Below, in pieces: positions 5,540-5,638 of a stretch of DNA of 5,638 nucleotides (its first letter is position 1; each line of letters begins with the position of its first letter). The notes below the pieces were generated by a model. The model was not told the origin of the DNA. It searched no databases and was given only the letters and a program-made list of their open reading frames with translations. A program made the translations under genes and the position numbers. Source of the DNA: DASVSE01 sp036399715 (lineage in GTDB: Bacteria; Bacteroidota; Rhodothermia; Rhodothermales; Rubricoccaceae); NCBI GenBank assembly GCA_036399715.1, contig DASWMO010000137.1, forward strand, positions 1 to 5,638, read 5' to 3'.

Positions 5540-5638
5540 GGCTATGCAGGTCTACGTGAGAAGGGCCGTCATCGGAGCCGCCTCCATCCACGCCATCCTC
5601 GTGGGCGCCTTCCTCACCGTCACGTGGGGGCTCGGACT
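5534..5638 (+). mobile_element. Integron gene cassette 3, cut by window end
   Basis: Everything to the right of the crossover point in GTTCTAC belongs to a third cassette. Only its 5' end and the first codons of its gene are visible. If the cassette rule holds, its own distal arm beyond the window should read close to GCCGTAGAAC. Confidence 0.6.
5544..5638 (+). CDS. Probable membrane or exported protein, N-terminus only
   Basis: An open frame from the ATG at 5544 runs off the window after 31 codons. The visible sequence is MQVYVRRAVIG followed by a hydrophobic Ala/Ile/Leu/Val stretch (about residues 8-28) ending in TVTWGLG. A short, positively charged start followed by one hydrophobic helix fits a signal anchor, an uncleaved signal peptide or the first helix of an integral membrane protein. 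The codons AGA AGG occur in tandem at 6-7, unlike the GC-ending Arg codons of the chromosomal genes. Its start is only 4 bases after the R' core, the position expected for a cassette gene. The product is not identifiable from so little sequence. Confidence 0.5.
   Translation, partial: MQVYVRRAVIGAASIHAILVGAFLTVTWGLG

Overview
The window is very GC-rich over its first three quarters. Sampled 60-base lines in the chromosomal genes run near 75-80% GC. Start codons mostly lack a close Shine-Dalgarno sequence. The gene content (a YaiO-type outer-membrane protein, a family 2 glycosyltransferase and an atypical MurB) suggests a Gram-negative bacterium. My best guess is a halophilic or marine Rhodothermota/Bacteroidota relative, but this is inferred from style and gene content, not from a marker gene.

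Bases 1-3055 hold a tightly packed three-gene operon on the + strand: a HEAT-repeat protein cut by the window edge, a membrane-embedded family 2 glycosyltransferase, and a secreted YaiO-like outer-membrane beta-barrel protein. Both gene junctions are ATGA stop/start overlaps, so the three are probably translationally coupled. They look like parts of one envelope or exopolysaccharide synthesis-and-export system. After a 93-base gap comes murB (GTG start), for cell-wall precursor synthesis, with an unusual active-site neighbourhood.

From about 4300 to the right edge the character changes. Base composition drops to about 53-65% GC and genes become short and unrecognisable. Each gene is bracketed by recombination-site-like sequences. 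I read this as part of an integron gene-cassette array (or a cluster of attC sites without a visible integrase): two complete cassettes, the start of a third, and two full attC-like sites of 123 and 126 bases. The key evidence is that the core site at the 5' end of each complete cassette is the reverse complement of the site just after that cassette's own gene. Cassette 2 has a perfect 10-base match and cassette 1 has 9 of 10. This is expected if each cassette was once a circle with its own attC. The two attC sites also share a 5' arm block at identical spacing and a central motif.

The cassette genes encode a small putative lipoprotein, a small secreted protein with two cysteines, and the N-terminus of a probable membrane protein. 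All three are predicted to be exported or membrane-bound, and I recognise none of them. A duplicated 13-base core-containing motif (84 bases apart) between murB and the first cassette may be an attI-like site, a boundary remnant, or an empty cassette. No integrase gene lies in this window.
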